A stretch of 64,000 nucleotides of DNA from CBDCPI01 sp965220245 (GCA_965220245.1 CBDCPI010000008.1:1-64000), one strand, 5' to 3'; counted from the first letter of the stretch, positions 25,403 to 34,392 are shown. The notes: generated from the sequence alone by a model not told the origin. Made by a program: numbers and translations.

Positions 25403-26752
25403 TCAGCCGCCCAACAGGGTGCCGCCCTGGATGAGCCGGTTGATGTCGTTGGCGCTTATTACCAGAATGGCGCTGACCAGCAGGGCGAATCCCACCAGAT
25501 GGACTAGGCCCTCCTTTTCCGGAGGCACCTTCTTTCCTCGCCGCAGCCATTCCAAGATTACGAACACCAACCGGCCCCCGTCCAGCATGGGGATGGGCAG
25601 AATGTTCAAGATTGCCAGGTTGATACTAAGCAAAACGGCGATGGCCAACCAACCGGTAAAGCCGCCTTCCCGGGTTACTTCACCGGTCACTTGGGCGATG
25701 CCGATGGGACCGGAAAACTCGGGGGCCGACCCTTCGGACACCGCGCCGGTAATGCTCTGCTTCATTAGCACCAAGGACTCCCAAGTGCTGATGAAGCCCC
25801 GGGGTATAGCTTTCCAAGGCGGGTCGGAGCGGCTTTCCACCCGGGGGTCCGCTAACCGGGGGATGATTCCGACCAACCAACGTCCGCCCTCGGCGTCGAA
25901 TTCGGGCTTCACCCGGAGGACGTGATCGACACCATCCCGAACGACCACCCAATTCATGGCGCCGCCGCCGTTGAGATTGATGGACCGGGTGAGGTCGATG
26001 ATGTTCTCGATCTCCTGACCGCCAGCGGAACGTATGACATCTCCGCTTTGAAGCTCGCCGGCAGCCGCGGGTGAGCTTGGGGCCACCTCCGAGACCATAA
26101 CCTGGCCTACGGTTACGTCTTGCGGGACCATGAACATGGCCGCAAAAATCACTATGGGCAGGATGGCGTTCATCAGGGAACCGGCAATCAATACCAAGAA
26201 CCGGGTGCCGGTACCCTTGCTGGCCAAGCTACGGGGAATCTCCGGATCGCTCTCCCCGGCCAACCGGACGAATCCGCCCAAGGGCATCCAGTTTACTGAA
26301 TACAGCATGTCGGCCAAAAGGAAGGACCCACCATCGGGTTCGACGGCGCGGACCTTCCCATCGTGCTTTAGGAAAGGGCCGGACGGGTTGTTCTCTTCCG
26401 AGTCGCCGACATCGTCTTCTTGCTTCCGCCGCCATCTCCGCTTCGGGCGGGGCACCTCAATGATGCGGGCGACGAGGTTGCCGTGGGCGTCTTCGGTAGA
26501 AGAGACCTTGACCAACTGGCCCGGCTTCAAGTCCGCTAGGCTTTGGAGGTTGACGAAGCGAGTAAAGGGGTCGATGAGGAGCCTGGTCTTGCCGGTATAA
26601 ACGCCGAAGGCCCGCGGGGGGAACCCTACGCCGAACTCCAACACCTTTACACCCAAGGCCCGAGCCGTGAAAAAGTGGCCCAGCTCATGAATGACCACCA
26701 GGATGAGCAGCATGGGTAGTAGGGTGCCGACGGCGATTAAGGCGTTTTCCAT
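25403..26752 (-). CDS. rseP: Site-2 protease RseP-like (M50) with an unusual insertion
   Basis: This intramembrane metalloprotease (449 residues) cleaves membrane-bound regulators and signal-peptide remnants. HELGHF at about residues 24-29 in the first membrane helix binds zinc, and the LDGGR motif in the C-terminal half provides the third ligand. A PDZ domain lies between (VSEVAPSSPAAAGELQSGDVI). Between the HELGHF helix and WMPLGGFVRLAGE there is an insertion of roughly 75-80 residues with a charged stretch (KRRWRRKQEDDVGDSEE) that ordinary members lack. dxr ends 6 bases upstream; the cluster is typical of bacterial dxr-rseP operons. Confidence 0.93.
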   Translation of the reverse strand: MENALIAVGTLLPMLLILVVIHELGHFFTARALGVKVLEFGVGFPPRAFGVYTGKTRLLIDPFTRFVNLQSLADLKPGQLVKVSSTEDAHGNLVARIIEVPRPKRRWRRKQEDDVGDSEENNPSGPFLKHDGKVRAVEPDGGSFLLADMLYSVNWMPLGGFVRLAGESDPEIPRSLASKGTGTRFLVLIAGSLMNAILPIVIFAAMFMVPQDVTVGQVMVSEVAPSSPAAAGELQSGDVIRSAGGQEIENIIDLTRSINLNGGGAMNWVVVRDGVDHVLRVKPEFDAEGGRWLVGIIPRLADPRVESRSDPPWKAIPRGFISTWESLVLMKQSITGAVSEGSAPEFSGPIGIAQVTGEVTREGGFTGWLAIAVLLSINLAILNILPIPMLDGGRLVFVILEWLRRGKKVPPEKEGLVHLVGFALLVSAILVISANDINRLIQGGTLLGG

Positions 26753-26758
26753 AGCGGC

Positions 26759-27883
26759 CTAGCGGCTGGTTCTGGCTATCTCTTTCGCTCTGGCCACGGC
26801 CCACCGGTCCGCCTCTAGCAACTCCTCAGGGTCGCGTCCCGGCAGGGCTTCATGTTCGGACAACACCTGCTCTACCACGTCGTGAATGTCAGTAAACCCG
26901 ATTTTTCGCTGCAAGAATGCTGCCACCGCCACCTCGTCGGCCGCAGTGAGCACCGCTGGGAAGGTCCCTCCCCGCTGGCCGGCGGCAACCGCCAGATTGA
27001 AGCAGGGATAGCGTTCCGCTTCCATCGGCTGAAAGGTCAAGGAGTGGGAGATACCGGTGTCCAGCTTCGGGATCATGTCGTTGAAGAGGCGTTTCGGGTA
27101 AAAAAGCGCGTATTGGATCGGCAGACGCATGTCCGGCGGCCCCAATTGGGCTTTTACCGACCCGTCCTCGAATTCCACCATCGAGTGTATGGTGCTTTGA
27201 GGATGAATCACCACTTCAATTTTATCCCAGGGGACTTTGAATAAACAGTGCGATTCTATAACCTCGAAGGCCTTGTTCATCAGGGTAGCCGAATCTATGG
27301 TGATCTTCTGCCCCATAGTCCAAGTCGGGTGTTTCAAGGCCCGTTCCGGGGTTACCGAGGACATTTCGGCGAGGGGCAACTCGCGGAACGGTCCGCCGGA
27401 AGCGGTAATCATCAACCGGCGTACTTGGTTCTCCTCGCCTTGCAAACACTGCCAAATGGCGCTGGGCTCGCTGTCCACCGGGAGCACCGAGCCGCCATAT
27501 TTGGCCTCGTAGTCCATAATAAGTTCACCGGCCATGACGATGGGCTCTTTGTTGGATAACGCCACCAATTTCCCGTGTTTCAGTGCGGTTAGAGTAGGAA
27601 TAAGGCCGACGCTGCCGATGGTCGCTACCATCACCACGTCCACTTCTTCCAAACGGACCATGTCTTCCATGGCGGTGAAGGCAATACCCTCGGGGGACTT
27701 GTCGGGGTAGTTGTTGCACCAAAAATGGGCCGGGCGGAACTCTTGAACCTGCTGCTTGAGCAGGGCGTGATTATTCCCGGCAGCCAGTCCCACCACCTCA
27801 AATTCGTCCCGGAATGCGCGCACTACATCCAGAGTCTGGCGGCCTATCGAGCCGGTAGAGCCCAGAACTACGATCTTTTTCAT
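26759..27883 (-). CDS. dxr: 1-Deoxy-D-xylulose 5-phosphate reductoisomerase
   Basis: Dxr makes MEP from DXP with NADPH, the committed step of the non-mevalonate pathway. The 374-residue product has the N-terminal nucleotide-binding GSTGSIGRQTLDVV, LALSNKEPIVMAGEL, LPVDSEPSAIWQCL (acidic metal-binding residues; usual SEHSA reads SEPSA), TASGGPFRE and PTWTMGQKITIDSATLMNKAFEVIE. The change of His to Pro in the SEHSA motif is worth noting. It overlaps cdsA by 4 bases. Confidence 0.96.
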   Translation of the reverse strand: MKKIVVLGSTGSIGRQTLDVVRAFRDEFEVVGLAAGNNHALLKQQVQEFRPAHFWCNNYPDKSPEGIAFTAMEDMVRLEEVDVVMVATIGSVGLIPTLTALKHGKLVALSNKEPIVMAGELIMDYEAKYGGSVLPVDSEPSAIWQCLQGEENQVRRLMITASGGPFRELPLAEMSSVTPERALKHPTWTMGQKITIDSATLMNKAFEVIESHCLFKVPWDKIEVVIHPQSTIHSMVEFEDGSVKAQLGPPDMRLPIQYALFYPKRLFNDMIPKLDTGISHSLTFQPMEAERYPCFNLAVAAGQRGGTFPAVLTAADEVAVAAFLQRKIGFTDIHDVVEQVLSEHEALPGRDPEELLEADRWAVARAKEIARTSR

Positions 27884-28701
27884 GGTTCAAAAACCGTCGC
27901 AAGAAGATAGTAGACCACCGGGATTGAAACCACGACCGAATCCAGTCGGTCCAAAATTCCGCCGTGCCCTGGAATTATACTACCCGAATCCTTGACTTGA
28001 GACAGCCGTTTAAGCTTTGATTCGAACAAGTCCCCGCATTGAGCCACCACGCCCACAGTAACACCGATGACAAGCAGTTGCCAGGGAGGCGCGCCCAAGT
28101 CGAACGTCAAGCCCAAAATAATGGCCGCCGCCACCGCGCAAGCAAGTCCTCCAGCGGCGCCTTCCCAAGTCTTGTTTGGGCTGATACTCGGCGCCATTGG
28201 CCGCCGGCCCACCGAGCGTCCTATCAAATAGGCGCCGGTATCCACCGCAAAAATCATCAGAAGCACCGCGATCAGCCAGTCCCGGCCCGCATGAACGGTG
28301 TCTCCGATTTCCTGTAGCATTAGGACGTGCCCCAAGAGAAACCCAGCGTACAGCGGGCCGCCGAATAGATACAGGGAAGCCGGTAACGGCTTCCCTCCCG
28401 TGTAGTAGGCAATTAGCCAGAGCAAGCATATGAACCCTCCGGCGGCAGCAACCACGGCGGATATGGAAAGGAAGTCGTTGAGGCCGTTGCCCGCCTGAGC
28501 GCCCAAGACCAAGGCAACGGCCCACAAGACTCCCAATATAGTAGGGAGTGGAGTCGCCCCGGATGGGAGTAGGCGGTATGCTTCACGAACCCCTTGGGCG
28601 GCGATTAACGCCACAACGATGGTTAACCACGGCGCCCCCCACCAAATGACCGCCAATAATACCGGGATGCCCACCAGCGCCGTGAGCGTCCGCTGGAGCA
28701 A
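27880..28701 (-). CDS. cdsA: Phosphatidate cytidylyltransferase
   Basis: CdsA converts phosphatidic acid and CTP to CDP-diacylglycerol for phospholipid synthesis. The 273-residue product is a multi-pass membrane protein with the family signature near the C-terminus (GDLFESKLKRLSQVKDSGSIIPGHGGILDRLDS), where several Asp residues bind metal. The start is the TTG at 28701, with GAGGA upstream inside the end of uppS. It sits between uppS and dxr. Confidence 0.94.
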   Translation of the reverse strand: MLQRTLTALVGIPVLLAVIWWGAPWLTIVVALIAAQGVREAYRLLPSGATPLPTILGVLWAVALVLGAQAGNGLNDFLSISAVVAAAGGFICLLWLIAYYTGGKPLPASLYLFGGPLYAGFLLGHVLMLQEIGDTVHAGRDWLIAVLLMIFAVDTGAYLIGRSVGRRPMAPSISPNKTWEGAAGGLACAVAAAIILGLTFDLGAPPWQLLVIGVTVGVVAQCGDLFESKLKRLSQVKDSGSIIPGHGGILDRLDSVVVSIPVVYYLLATVFEP

Positions 28702-28704
28702 TAC

Positions 28705-29463
28705 TCAGTCCTCGGGTACGAGCCTACCGAAGCGCCGATGCCGGCTGTTGAATGATTCCAAGACCCGGTCAAGCTCCGCCGAGTCCAAGTCGGGCCAAAG
28801 AGTGGTGGTGTGGTAATACTCGCTGTACGCCGACTGCCAAAGCAGGAAGTTGCTGATTCTGAGCTCACCCCCAGTCCGGATGATGAGGTCTGGGTCGGGA
28901 CAGTGAGCGGTGAACAAGTACTTGCTGAACAGGGTTTCGTCAATGTCCTCGGCCGGCACCCCATCGCGGACCACTTGCTTAACCGCTTCCAAGATTTCAT
29001 CGCGGCCGCCATAGTCGAACGCGACGTTTAGCGTGATCCCGGTATTGTTCCGGGTAAGTTCCTTGGCCGAGGTTACCGCATCTCGCAGCGCCGGGCTAAG
29101 CCGGTCGACCTTCCCAATGTGCAGAATCCGCACGTTGTTCTCGTGCAGCGCCCGGGTCTGCTCCCGGAGGGCATGGTACATGATGTCCAGAATGCCCTTC
29201 ACTTCTTCGGGGGGACGGTACCAGTTTTCCGTGGAAAATGCGTACAAGGTTACGAACCTTACTCCCCGGTCGTTTAGCGTATTCAGCACTTCGTGGATAC
29301 AGTCCACGCCCACCCGATGGCCTGCCAATCGGGGTAGACCCCGTTTCTGGGCCCAACGCCCGTTGCCGTCCATGATAATCGCCACATGTCGAGGTACGTT
29401 GCGGCCCGAGACTGCGGAGGCGGCGCCGGTATAAGACTGGTTAGATACAGCCTGGCCCTGCAT
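28705..29463 (-). CDS. uppS: Undecaprenyl diphosphate synthase (isoprenyl transferase)
   Basis: UppS builds the C55 lipid carrier for cell-wall synthesis from IPP and FPP. The 252-residue product has the cis-prenyltransferase motifs HVAIIMDGNGRWAQKRG (catalytic Asp), FVTLYAFSTENWYRP, LNVAFDYGGRDEI and LIIRTGGELRISNFLLWQSAYSEYY. The N-terminal 22 residues are extra relative to short family members. It lies 2 bases after frr and 3 before cdsA. Confidence 0.95.
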   Translation of the reverse strand: MQGQAVSNQSYTGAASAVSGRNVPRHVAIIMDGNGRWAQKRGLPRLAGHRVGVDCIHEVLNTLNDRGVRFVTLYAFSTENWYRPPEEVKGILDIMYHALREQTRALHENNVRILHIGKVDRLSPALRDAVTSAKELTRNNTGITLNVAFDYGGRDEILEAVKQVVRDGVPAEDIDETLFSKYLFTAHCPDPDLIIRTGGELRISNFLLWQSAYSEYYHTTTLWPDLDSAELDRVLESFNSRHRRFGRLVPED

Positions 29464-29465
29464 AG

Positions 29466-30056
29466 CTAGACCTGCATCATCTCCGCTTCTTTAGCGGTAC
29501 CCACTTGGTCTATGGTCTTGGTATGGTCGCCGGTAAGTTTCTGGAGTTGCTCCTGAGCCCGGCGGTTCTGGTCTTGGGAGATGTCTTTGTCCTTTTCCAG
29601 CTTCCTCAGGTTTTCCAAGCCCTCGCGGCGAACGTTACGGATGGACACCTTCCCTTCTTCCAGCTTCCGTTTCAGCACCTTCACCAGTTCTTGGCGCCGT
29701 TCCTGGTTGAGCGCCGGTATCGGCACCGTGATGATGTTGCCGTCGTTGGAGGGATTGAAGCCCGTCTCCGACTTCATGAGACTCTTTTCGATCTCACGGA
29801 GCGACTGCTTATCCCACGGCTGGACCATAATAGCCCGGGCGTCGGGAGCGGATATGGAGGCGATTTGCTTCAATGGGGTTGGCGTACCGTAATAGTCCAC
29901 CGGGATATTCTCGATCAGCAAAGGAGTGGCCCTACCGGTCCTGAGCGTATTAAGGTCCCGTTTTAAGGCGTCGATGGCCCGGTCCATCTTCCGTTCCACT
30001 TCTTGTAATACTTGCTCGGTGGCCGGCACGGCTGGGCCATCTTGTTTGCTAGCCAT
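29466..30056 (-). CDS. frr: Ribosome recycling factor
   Basis: RRF splits post-termination ribosomes together with EF-G. The 196-residue product starts at the ATG at 30056 with GGGAGG 8 bases upstream; the longer frame overlaps pyrH. Recognisable parts are LKRDLNTLRTGRATPLLIENIPVDYYG, MVQPWDKQ and RRQELVKVLKRKLEEGKVSIRNVRREG. The C-terminal AKEAEMMQV completes the usual length. Confidence 0.96.
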   Translation of the reverse strand: MASKQDGPAVPATEQVLQEVERKMDRAIDALKRDLNTLRTGRATPLLIENIPVDYYGTPTPLKQIASISAPDARAIMVQPWDKQSLREIEKSLMKSETGFNPSNDGNIITVPIPALNQERRQELVKVLKRKLEEGKVSIRNVRREGLENLRKLEKDKDISQDQNRRAQEQLQKLTGDHTKTIDQVGTAKEAEMMQV

Positions 30057-30058
30057 AA

Positions 30059-30784
30059 TTAAACCCTCCCACCGATTAAAGTGCCCAAGGTCTCGCCCGA
30101 CAAGATACACCGAATACTGCCCTCTTGGAAGATGTCGAAGACGATTATGGGCAGTTGATTATCCATGCAAAGAGAGACCGCCGTCGAGTCCATAACTGCG
30201 AGCCGCAGATTCAACGCGTCCATGTAGTCCAAGGTGCTGAATCTCACGGCTTCCGGGTTTTCGTGGGGGTCAGAGTCGTAGACACCGTCCACATTATTTT
30301 TGGCCATCAGCAAAACGTCCGCGCCTATTTCCAAGGCTCGAAGGGCGGAAGCAGTGTCGGTGGTCATAAACGGGTTTCCGGTGCCGGCAGCGAATAAAAC
30401 TACCCGTCCCTTTTCCAAGTGGCGAATGGCGCGACGGCGAATATAAGGCTCGGCCACCGCCTGCATCTGTAGGGCACTCTGGGTACGGGTGTCAATTCCC
30501 TGCTTCTCCAGTCTATCTTGCAGGGCCAGCGCATTGATGATGGTGGCCAGCATCCCCGCATAGTCGGCGGTTGCCCGTTCCATGCCTTGGGACTCGGCGG
30601 CCTCGCCGCGCCAAATGTTGCCGCCCCCAATCACCACACCCACCTCAACACCCAGTTCGTGGGCCTCGCCGATCTGCTTTGCCAGATAGCTAACGGCGCC
30701 GGGCTCAATCCCGGAGCTACCGGCGCCTTTGAGGGACTCGCCGCTGATCTTAAGCAGGACCCGCCGGTAATGAGGGTCGCTCAT
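30059..30784 (-). CDS. pyrH: Uridylate kinase
   Basis: PyrH phosphorylates UMP to UDP in pyrimidine nucleotide synthesis. The 241-residue product has the amino-acid-kinase fold motifs: RVLLKISGESL, VVIGGGNIWRGE, GTGNPFMTTDTASALRA and KNNVDGVYDSDP. It is the bacterial UMP-specific hexameric type by length and motifs. It follows tsf by 16 bases and precedes frr by 2. Confidence 0.96.
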   Translation of the reverse strand: MSDPHYRRVLLKISGESLKGAGSSGIEPGAVSYLAKQIGEAHELGVEVGVVIGGGNIWRGEAAESQGMERATADYAGMLATIINALALQDRLEKQGIDTRTQSALQMQAVAEPYIRRRAIRHLEKGRVVLFAAGTGNPFMTTDTASALRALEIGADVLLMAKNNVDGVYDSDPHENPEAVRFSTLDYMDALNLRLAVMDSTAVSLCMDNQLPIIVFDIFQEGSIRCILSGETLGTLIGGRV

Positions 30785-30800
30785 CGGGGGCCGACGCCAG

Positions 30801-31304
30801 CTATTCTCCCAGAGCCAAACGGCTGAATCTTAGCACCCGGACGTTTTCGCCTAGCTTGGCTGCGATTTCCTGGATGACTTCCTCCACCGAAGAGGAGTTG
30901 TCCTTAATAAAGGGCTGCTGCAGCAAGCTAACTTGGGCGGGAGGGCGGTCGTCTCCTTCCTCGATCTCGCTCTTGTCCACGTAATCGGGGCCCATGGCGG
31001 CTACCTGCATGGCGATGTCGTGGGCCAATTCCTTGAACTCGGCGGTCCGGGCTACAAAATCGGTCTCGCAGCCCAACTCCACCATCGCGCCGACCCGGTT
31101 CCCGGTGTGCACGTAGGCTTCAATTAGCCCCTGATTGGTGGCCCGCCCCGAGCGTTTTGCCACCTGCGCAAACCCTTCGAGTCTAAGGGTTTCGGCGGCC
31201 TTTTCCAGGTCACCCTGGTTAGCCTCAAGGGCCTGCTTGCATTCCATAATTCCGGCCCCGGTCCTTTCCCGCAGGGTCCGGATAAGCTCTACGCTGGACA
31301 CCAA
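30801..31304 (-). CDS. tsf: Elongation factor Ts, short form
   Basis: EF-Ts regenerates EF-Tu-GTP. The 167-residue product keeps the N-terminal UBA-like helix region (LRERTGAGIMECKQALE), the TDFVAR motif in ELGCETDFVARTAEF that inserts into EF-Tu, and the EVIQEIAAKLGENV...R C-terminal helix. It is much shorter than the 283-residue E. coli protein because one core subdomain is missing, as in Thermus and relatives. The TTG start at 31304 has AGGAGG 6 bases upstream; a GTG one codon later is an alternative. Confidence 0.94.
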   Translation of the reverse strand: MVSSVELIRTLRERTGAGIMECKQALEANQGDLEKAAETLRLEGFAQVAKRSGRATNQGLIEAYVHTGNRVGAMVELGCETDFVARTAEFKELAHDIAMQVAAMGPDYVDKSEIEEGDDRPPAQVSLLQQPFIKDNSSSVEEVIQEIAAKLGENVRVLRFSRLALGE

Positions 31305-31363
31305 GAAAGTCCTCCTATGTTCACTGCTCCCGTATGGACGGAGCTTGGTTTGAGGAGCCCCGG

Positions 31364-32464
31364 TTAGTCCTCAGCCGGGTCGAAACGTAAATCGCCGTCT
31401 GTCTCCCCGAGACCGGGATACGGGGAATCGCCAGCAGGAGTCCTCGATTGGGGCCGGGCGGCTTGCCCCCCTGCTTGCCTGGCTGGCTGAGCAGCCGGGC
31501 GGGGGGCTACCGGCGCGGCTGGCGTGCCAAAGTAGCCAATTCCGGTAGGTTGTTCAAGTTCCGGGACCTCCGGTTCCGGGATGTCCGGTTCGGCGGCTGA
31601 AAGGAACTCCTCTTCTAGGCCCGCCAAGTCCGGAGGAACGAGTCCCTCGCCTAAGTCCACTTGGTCCAGCGGAGGAAGCTCATCCAACTCGTCCAAGCCT
31701 AACTCTTCCATCTCCGCCACTAGGGCCGCTTCTCTTTCGGCTTGCCCTTCCAGAATCGCGGTGGCCATGCGGCCGGTGATTAGCCGGATCGAACGGACCG
31801 CGTCGTCGTTGCCAGGTATGGCGTGGTTTACCTTTTGTGGGTCGCAGTCGGAATCGACAATCGCGAAGATTTGCACCCCCATTCGCTGGGCTTCAGCGAT
31901 GCAGATATCCTCTTTCCCGATGTCGATCACAAAGATGGCCGCAGGCAGTTCGCTCATGTCCCGCAGGCCGTGGAAATACTTCTCCAAGCGGTTCAGCGTG
32001 TCACGGAGCTTCACCGCTTCCTTTTTGGGTAGAACCCGGAAATATCCTTGGTCTCTCTTTTGCTGCAACTCGATCATGTAGCTGATGCGAGTGCGAATAG
32101 TCTGGAAGTTGGTTAACGTGCCCCCCAGCCATCGCTGGTTTACATACGACATCCCGCACCGCGCCGCCTCGCTGGCGATGACCTCTTGCGCCTGCCGCTT
32201 GGTGCCAACGAACAGCACTTTGCCACCCTCGGCCGCCACCTGGGTCATGGCCCGGTAGGCCTCGTTAATCATGCCCAGAGTTTGTTGTAGGTCGATGATG
32301 TGTATGCCGTTGCGCTGGGTGAAGATATACCGCTTCATCCGCGGGTTCCAGCGGCGAGTCTGATGCCCGAAATGCACACCAGCCTCTAGCAAGGACTTCA
32401 TCGTTAGCGCTTCCCTTGCCGGGGCTGGCCTAGGCTCCGCTGGACGTTCTAGGGACTGTACCAT
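31364..32464 (-). CDS. rpsB: 30S ribosomal protein S2 with long C-terminal extension
   Basis: The first 240 or so residues are S2: LLEAGVHFGHQTRRWNPRM, FVGTKRQAQEVI, QRWLGGTLTNFQTIR, and the IVDSDCDP...IPGNDDAVRSI signature. The protein is 366 residues against a usual 230-260. The extra 115 are acidic first (ELDELPPLDQVDLGEGL) then Pro/Ala-rich (PAAPVAPRPAAQPARQAGG), and look disordered. The N-terminal 20 residues are also additional, though an internal ATG at codon 22 (32401) could be the native start. Downstream is tsf, the usual partner. Confidence 0.95.
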   Translation of the reverse strand: MVQSLERPAEPRPAPAREALTMKSLLEAGVHFGHQTRRWNPRMKRYIFTQRNGIHIIDLQQTLGMINEAYRAMTQVAAEGGKVLFVGTKRQAQEVIASEAARCGMSYVNQRWLGGTLTNFQTIRTRISYMIELQQKRDQGYFRVLPKKEAVKLRDTLNRLEKYFHGLRDMSELPAAIFVIDIGKEDICIAEAQRMGVQIFAIVDSDCDPQKVNHAIPGNDDAVRSIRLITGRMATAILEGQAEREAALVAEMEELGLDELDELPPLDQVDLGEGLVPPDLAGLEEEFLSAAEPDIPEPEVPELEQPTGIGYFGTPAAPVAPRPAAQPARQAGGQAARPQSRTPAGDSPYPGLGETDGDLRFDPAED

Positions 32465-32506
32465 AACACCTGCCTTTCGAAGTTTGTTGTTGCTTTAAGT
32501 AGCGGG

Positions 32507-32535
32507 AGTATATCACAGTGGCCTAACACGGGCAA
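32507..32535 (-). promoter_or_regulatory. Sigma70-type promoter of the rpsB operon
   Basis: On the minus strand TTGCCC (32530-32535) and TATACT (32507-32512) are separated by exactly 17 bases and lie 43-71 bases upstream of the rpsB ATG. This is the best promoter match in the window and would drive the long rpsB-tsf-pyrH run. Confidence 0.65.
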
Positions 32536-32638
32536 TCTAGAGACAAACCAACTACTTGGTAGAACCCATTATTGAAATACGGGCGCCAAGGATTAAAGTT
32601 GTTTCTTTGAACCAGACGATGCAGGTGATCACAAGTGA

Positions 32639-33118
32639 TCAGGCGAAGAAAGCAAGCCTTATGGCATTGAGCATCGCGGCTCCGTACAGCCCCGCAAGCA
32701 AGTCATCGGCCATGATCCCAAGACCTCTGGGCAAAGCCTCGAGCTTGCGGACGGGCCACGGTTTAACGATGTCCAAGAACCGGAAACAAAAGAATGCAGC
32801 AACCATCCAGGGCGCCGTCTTTGGCAGCAGAAGACAGGTGGCCCACATTCCGATGAATTCATCCCAAACGGCCACTTTGGGGTCTGGGTCGGCGGCCGTA
32901 GTCAGATTGCCGGTGGCCCAGATGCCCACAATGAAGCCCACGCCAATCAGACCATAGAGGGCCGGGGAGTCCCCGGGTATAGGAAGGAAGAAGTAAATGA
33001 GCAGCGCCAAGAAGCTGGCCACCGTAGCCGGGGCCACCGGCGCTAGCCCCGATCCTAATCCCGCGCCCAAAACCCAGGCTACCCGGGAGGCGGCGCCAGA
33101 CCATAAGGGTTTAAGCAC
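32639..33118 (-). CDS. pgpA: Phosphatidylglycerophosphatase A
   Basis: PgpA removes the terminal phosphate from phosphatidylglycerophosphate to form phosphatidylglycerol. The 159-residue membrane protein has the family motifs GSGLAPVAPATVAS, VAVWDEFIGMWAT, FCFRFLDIVKPWPVRKLE and GIMADDLLAGLYGA; the acidic residues in WDEFIG and ADDLLAG bind Mg. Four hydrophobic segments are visible. It follows a zincin gene by 25 bases and precedes the rpsB promoter region. Confidence 0.93.
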   Translation of the reverse strand: MLKPLWSGAASRVAWVLGAGLGSGLAPVAPATVASFLALLIYFFLPIPGDSPALYGLIGVGFIVGIWATGNLTTAADPDPKVAVWDEFIGMWATCLLLPKTAPWMVAAFFCFRFLDIVKPWPVRKLEALPRGLGIMADDLLAGLYGAAMLNAIRLAFFA

Positions 33119-33143
33119 CGAGGCTAGGCCGCCGCCGGGTCAA

Positions 33144-33515
33144 CTACCCATATCCCAACCGGTGCAAATCGTCCTCGTCCATACCCAAATAATGACCGAC
33201 TTCGTGCCACAAGGTAACCTGAATTTCCCGCGCTGCGTCGGCGCGGGTCGAGCAGCTCCGCAAAATGGGTTGGCGGTAGATGATAATCCGGTCGGGCAAC
33301 TCCGGTTGCCCCCCGTAGCGCTCCGGAAGGGGCACGCCGGTATACAAACCGAATAGCGTTACCTCTCCTCCGTCGGCTAGGTCCAACTGCTCAGCGTCAG
33401 GCCATTCCTCCACTGAGATGTCGACGTTGCGGATCGCCTTTTGCACCGGCGGCGGTACTTGCTGATAGGCTTGGCGGACCAAGCGGACGAACTCGCGGCG
33501 GGATAGGTGAATCAA
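33144..33515 (-). CDS. Zincin-like metallopeptidase family protein (HExGHYxGMxEDDL)
   Basis: This small 123-residue protein ends in TLWHEVGHYLGMDEDDLHRLGYG, the hallmark of the bacterial zincin-like PF06262 family (HExxH zinc motif, then a Glu/Asp cluster). The preceding part includes VTLFGLYTGVPLPERYGGQPELPDRIIIY. The physiological substrate of the family is not established. It overlaps nfo by 4 bases. Confidence 0.85.
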   Translation of the reverse strand: MIHLSRREFVRLVRQAYQQVPPPVQKAIRNVDISVEEWPDAEQLDLADGGEVTLFGLYTGVPLPERYGGQPELPDRIIIYRQPILRSCSTRADAAREIQVTLWHEVGHYLGMDEDDLHRLGYG

Positions 33516-34369
33516 GCCGAAAGCCCGGCCCCGGCGCGGAGCCTTTTTAGGATGTCGATGTTCTGCTGGTCCGGGCCATGTCCTTCAAACCCGGGCACTT
33601 CCAGCAGGAAAGGCACCTCGGCAAACGCCGGATTTTCCATGATTGCCGAGAACCCGTCCTCGCCGATAAACCCCTCGCCAATGTTGTCATGCCGGTCAAC
33701 CCCGGCGCCGCAGACCCGCTTGGAATCGTTGGCGTGTACCGCCGAAAGGTTGGCGAGGCCAACCTCACGGTCCAACTCGGCGAGCATCTCCGCAATCCCC
33801 GCCCTGGTAGACAGGTCGTAGCCGGCGGCAAAGGTATGCTGGGTATCCAAACACAAGCCCAGCCGAGGGTGGTCCACCGCTTGGAGTATCCGGCCTAGGT
33901 CGGCCAACTTGGCCCCGATGTGCTGGCCCATGCCGGCCATGTTCTCGACCAGCAAGGACGGGCCTTCCGGAGCGTCTGCCAACACTCGCCGGACCGAAGA
34001 AACAACTTGAGGAAAGATCGCGTCGTAACCGGCGCCGCCGTGGCTGCCAGGATGGAAGATAACTCCGGCGGCGCCAATGTCCGCCGCCAGCCCCATGTAC
34101 CGGCTAAGCGACTGGACGCCCTTTTCCAGGACGTCCAGCCGGTTGGTCCCCAAATTTATCAAGTAGATGGCATGGAGGAACACCGGGCCGATGCCGGACT
34201 CGGCCACCCCTTGGCGGAAAGCCTCGATTTCTTCGCCGGGTATGGGCTTGAACGCCCATCCTTGGGGAGAGGAACCAAATATCTGAATAGTCTCGCAGCC
34301 GATGTCACTAGCCCGGCCCACGGCTTTGCTAATACCCCCGGCGGTAGAGATATGCGCCCCAATCTTCAT
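33512..34369 (-). CDS. nfo: Endonuclease IV (AP endonuclease)
   Basis: Nfo cuts DNA 5-prime to abasic sites in base excision repair using a three-zinc centre. The 285-residue TIM-barrel product starts at the ATG at 34369 (GGAGGG upstream), giving the canonical MKIGAHISTAGG. Zinc-ligand motifs are visible: LVENMAGMG, LGLCLDTQHTFAAGYD, LSAVHANDSKRVCG, DRHDNIGEGFIG and PFLLEVPG. It overlaps the zincin gene by 4 bases. Confidence 0.95.
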   Translation of the reverse strand: MKIGAHISTAGGISKAVGRASDIGCETIQIFGSSPQGWAFKPIPGEEIEAFRQGVAESGIGPVFLHAIYLINLGTNRLDVLEKGVQSLSRYMGLAADIGAAGVIFHPGSHGGAGYDAIFPQVVSSVRRVLADAPEGPSLLVENMAGMGQHIGAKLADLGRILQAVDHPRLGLCLDTQHTFAAGYDLSTRAGIAEMLAELDREVGLANLSAVHANDSKRVCGAGVDRHDNIGEGFIGEDGFSAIMENPAFAEVPFLLEVPGFEGHGPDQQNIDILKRLRAGAGLSA

Positions 34370-34392
34370 AAACCTCCCTCCAAAGAACGTAT

